Of a DNA stretch of 7,637 nucleotides, positions 6,597 through 7,637 are shown in pieces. The stretch comes from an uncultured Bacteroidaceae bacterium. Lineage in GTDB: Bacteria > Bacteroidota > Bacteroidia > Bacteroidales > Bacteroidaceae. The notes under the pieces are model-generated. The model was given only the letters and a program-made list of their open reading frames with translations. It ran no database searches and had not been told where the DNA came from. The stretch lies in NCBI GenBank assembly GCA_904501775.1, contig CAJGCJ010000095.1:1-7637 (forward strand), in the 5' to 3' direction. Made by a program: the position numbers and the translations under genes. Each line of letters starts with the position of its first letter. Position 1 is the first letter of the stretch.

Positions 6597-7637
6597 GTGA
6601 ACAGGAGAAAAAGCATATTGTTTCTTATAAACCCCAAGTCGGGTGTGCAGAATAAACGTGGTCTGCCTAAACTGATAGAAAGAGAACTCGATAAAGAGAA
6701 ATTTGATTTTTCTATAATGGAGACCAAGTATGTTGCACATGCATGCGAGCTCGCTTCAAAAGCAGCAGGGCAGGGTGTCGATATCGTTGTTGCGGTAGGT
6801 GGCGACGGTACTGTGAACGAGGTGGCACGTTCTCTTGTCGGCACTAAGAGTGCTTTGGGTATTATCCCATGTGGCTCGGGTAACGGATTGGCCCGTCATT
6901 TGGGCATTCCTATCGACGTAAAAAAATCGATAGCCTTCATCAATGTTGCCGAGATAACCGATGTCGATTATGGCAAAATAAATTCCCAGCCCTTCTTCTG
7001 TACTTGCGGTATCGGTTTCGATGCCCTTGTCAGCAACAGTTTTGCCAAGGGACGCCAGCGTGGTCCGTTGGGATATATGCATAATATGTTCATGGATTGG
7101 CTCAAGTACAAGCCCGAGGTGTATGAGATTGAAACCGAGACAAGTTCCGAGCTGCATAAGGCATTTCTCATAGCGTGTGGAAATGCTGCGCAATATGGTA
7201 ACAATGCGTATATTGCACCGCGAGCATCTATGCGTGACGGACTGTTGAGTGTTACCATTCTTGAGCCTTTCTCGCCTTTGGATGTTCCATTGGTGCTCAG
7301 TGATATATTCGGTAGTAAGATTAACAGCAACAGCCATGTAAAGACTTTGGAGAGTCGTTGGATCAGGATAAAAAGAAAAAACGAAGGTGTGATCCATTTC
7401 GATGGTGAGCCCATGAATATGCCAGCCGAACTTTTTATAGAGATTATCCCTTCAGGGTTGAATGTGCTGGCTGCTCCCGGATGGGACGGCAAGAGTGCGC
7501 CCCAACCCATACATAAGCAAGTTATGGAATTGCTCAGCAGCTCATTGCCGGCGGTGGATGATATAAAGTTGACAGTAATGCCACAAATGCCATGGAATTC
7601 TGATAAAAGTGAAAAGAATAACCGGAAATTATTGTGA
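6597..7637 (+). CDS. Diacylglycerol kinase / YegS-type lipid kinase
   Basis: The protein belongs to the DAGK catalytic-domain superfamily (DgkB, YegS, and the sphingosine kinase fold), which transfers phosphate from ATP to a lipid hydroxyl at the inner face of the membrane. The lipid (diacylglycerol, a sphingoid base or another) cannot be told from sequence. Signature motifs are present: NPKSG (residues 12-16), GGDGTVNEV (68-76), PCGSGNGLAR (91-100), Arg213-Asp214-Gly215 and FDGEP (268-272), where Asp214 and Glu271 are the likely catalytic or metal-linked positions. There is no signal peptide or membrane segment, fitting a soluble enzyme that binds the membrane surface. The start is GTG at 6597: an in-frame TGA at 6591-6593 blocks any earlier start, and the first motif begins ten residues later. 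The 346 residues include about 44 (303-346) beyond the usual last strand, with no recognisable motif. Transcribed divergently from lon. The TGA stop ends the window, so any downstream partner is unseen. Confidence 0.92.
   Translation: MNRRKSILFLINPKSGVQNKRGLPKLIERELDKEKFDFSIMETKYVAHACELASKAAGQGVDIVVAVGGDGTVNEVARSLVGTKSALGIIPCGSGNGLARHLGIPIDVKKSIAFINVAEITDVDYGKINSQPFFCTCGIGFDALVSNSFAKGRQRGPLGYMHNMFMDWLKYKPEVYEIETETSSELHKAFLIACGNAAQYGNNAYIAPRASMRDGLLSVTILEPFSPLDVPLVLSDIFGSKINSNSHVKTLESRWIRIKRKNEGVIHFDGEPMNMPAELFIEIIPSGLNVLAAPGWDGKSAPQPIHKQVMELLSSSLPAVDDIKLTVMPQMPWNSDKSEKNNRKLL

Noticed and set aside
6482..6844. 120-codon minus-strand open frame spanning the intergenic region and the start of the lipid kinase
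   Set aside because: It runs antisense through the lipid kinase motifs and its candidate promoter, and its translation is low-information; a shadow frame.
6756..7510. Minus-strand open frames of about 180-213 codons opposite the lipid kinase
   Set aside because: They overlap a plus-strand gene with intact catalytic motifs, overlap each other, and show no recognisable domain.
1..7637. CRISPR arrays, tRNA or rRNA genes, complete insertion sequences, defence or toxin systems
   Set aside because: I looked for regular repeats, cloverleaf patterns, transposase motifs and unusual accessory domains and found none; the five genes are recognisable core functions.

Overview
This window looks like chromosomal housekeeping DNA from a member of the Bacteroidota, most likely order Bacteroidales (Bacteroides/Prevotella-like). 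Three things point there. The protein sequences have that character. Shine-Dalgarno sites are missing before every gene, the upstream stretches being A/T-rich instead. Both start-proximal regions carry matches to the Bacteroidota -7 promoter element TAnnTTTG. The genus cannot be fixed from the sequence alone.

Layout: positions 1-286 hold no convincing gene, but contain an 18-bp inverted repeat (183-232) and a short G/C-richer block. Positions 287-6375 hold four tightly packed minus-strand genes, transcribed in the order lon (ATP-dependent protease), tgt (tRNA-guanine transglycosylase), an LptF/LptG-type lipopolysaccharide-transport permease, and a RhlE-like DEAD-box RNA helicase. The gaps between them are only 13, 10 and 18 nt, so they very probably form one operon read from a promoter at about 6431-6438. 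The 221-nt region 6376-6596 is a divergent promoter region. On the plus strand, 6597-7637 encodes a diacylglycerol-kinase/YegS-type lipid kinase whose stop codon is the last three bases of the window.

The genes cover protein quality control (Lon), tRNA wobble-base modification (Tgt), outer-membrane lipopolysaccharide export (permease), RNA remodelling (helicase) and lipid phosphorylation (kinase). They share no single pathway; the co-transcription looks like a conserved housekeeping cluster rather than a dedicated system.

I did not find a convincing new multi-gene system. The most unusual signal is in Tgt. All catalytic and specificity residues align, but the three cysteines of the structural zinc site are replaced by Gly, Ser and Asp, while the fourth ligand (His) remains. 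The second is the inverted repeat beyond the operon, which pairs without interruption only in the minus-strand RNA.
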